This document shows, piece by piece, positions 59,517 through 59,589 of a DNA stretch of 59,589 nucleotides. The notes under the pieces are model-generated. The model saw nothing but the letters and a program-made list of their open reading frames with translations, was not told the origin of the DNA and searched no databases. Every line of letters begins with the position of its first letter. Position 1 is the stretch's first letter. The DNA comes from Bacteroidota bacterium (GTDB taxonomy: Bacteria; Bacteroidota; Bacteroidia; Sphingobacteriales; Sphingobacteriaceae): positions 1 through 59,589 of the forward strand of contig JABDGE010000013.1 in the NCBI GenBank assembly GCA_013286235.1. Reading direction: 5' to 3'. Position numbers and translations under genes: made by a program.

Positions 59517-59589
59517 TTTGCGTCATTTTGTCGTCTCAAAATAAAAGCTGCGGACATATTGTCTGCTAAAACGATGATTTTGAACGCTG

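Overview
The window is a chromosomal segment of a Bacteroidota bacterium, most like Sphingobacteriaceae (Mucilaginibacter/Pedobacter type). This rests on protein families and DNA style, not a database match: a SusC/SusD pair, several lipoproteins with a Cys-Lys start to the mature chain, a beta-glucosidase, an amylosucrase, Bacteroidota-only small families, -7 elements of the TAnnTTTG type in place of E. coli-like promoters, and A+T-rich intergenic DNA full of degenerate short-word repeats. No rRNA or tRNA gene, CRISPR array, prophage or replication origin was seen.

Layout. 1-2363: NtrC-type regulator (cut by the left edge) and its NtrY-like kinase. 2446-4000: aquaporin and a lipoprotein. 4288-10125: four proteins with concanavalin-A/LamG-like domains, one of them a membrane-spanning regulator-like protein, followed by a PQQ/heme-c dehydrogenase. 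10265-16832: TMEM175-like channel, SusD, SusC and a beta-barrel protein. 17121-24806: signalling island with a lone receiver, a 1903-residue poly-HAMP hybrid kinase resembling fungal group III (Nik1/Os-1) kinases, and a REC-kinase. 24968-29405: duplicated XRE regulators, a signal-less GIN-domain protein, a small conserved protein, an AraC regulator and a HigBA module whose toxin looks broken. 29475-36413: a seven-gene tetR-tolC-hlyD-ABC-ABC-permease-permease efflux operon like E. coli cecR-ybhGFSR plus tolC, with ybhF split in two. 36699-39610: GT-C type membrane protein and a CstB-like persulfide dioxygenase-rhodanese. 39739-44999: sucrose operon (MFS importer, fructokinase, amylosucrase) interrupted by a 952-bp IS1595-family element with an 8-bp target duplication. 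45191-48926: membrane protein, lipoprotein, SCO/cytochrome c operon, DinB protein. 49328-59516: GH1 glucosidase, TPR-kinase, glutaryl-CoA dehydrogenase-like enzyme, FolB, GlcD-like oxidase, MgtC-like protein, FAD oxidoreductase, thioesterase.

How the genes fit together. The organism appears to be an aerobic glycan user. The SusCD porin, GH1 glucosidase and secreted ConA-like proteins would act on or sense carbohydrate at the envelope. The sucrose operon would import intact sucrose and split it in the cytosol. The PQQ dehydrogenase and the SCO/cytochrome c genes feed or assemble the respiratory chain. Regulation is dense: three multi-domain kinases plus NtrY/NtrX-like, XRE, AraC and TetR regulators.

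The most unusual items are the ConA-like cluster around a putative trans-membrane carbohydrate sensor (4288-7876), the poly-HAMP kinase block, and the intergenic short-word repeats (AGTC, AAGC, TGCCAAC, CACC, GGAAGT and AATGAACC families), one of which sits inside the efflux operon.
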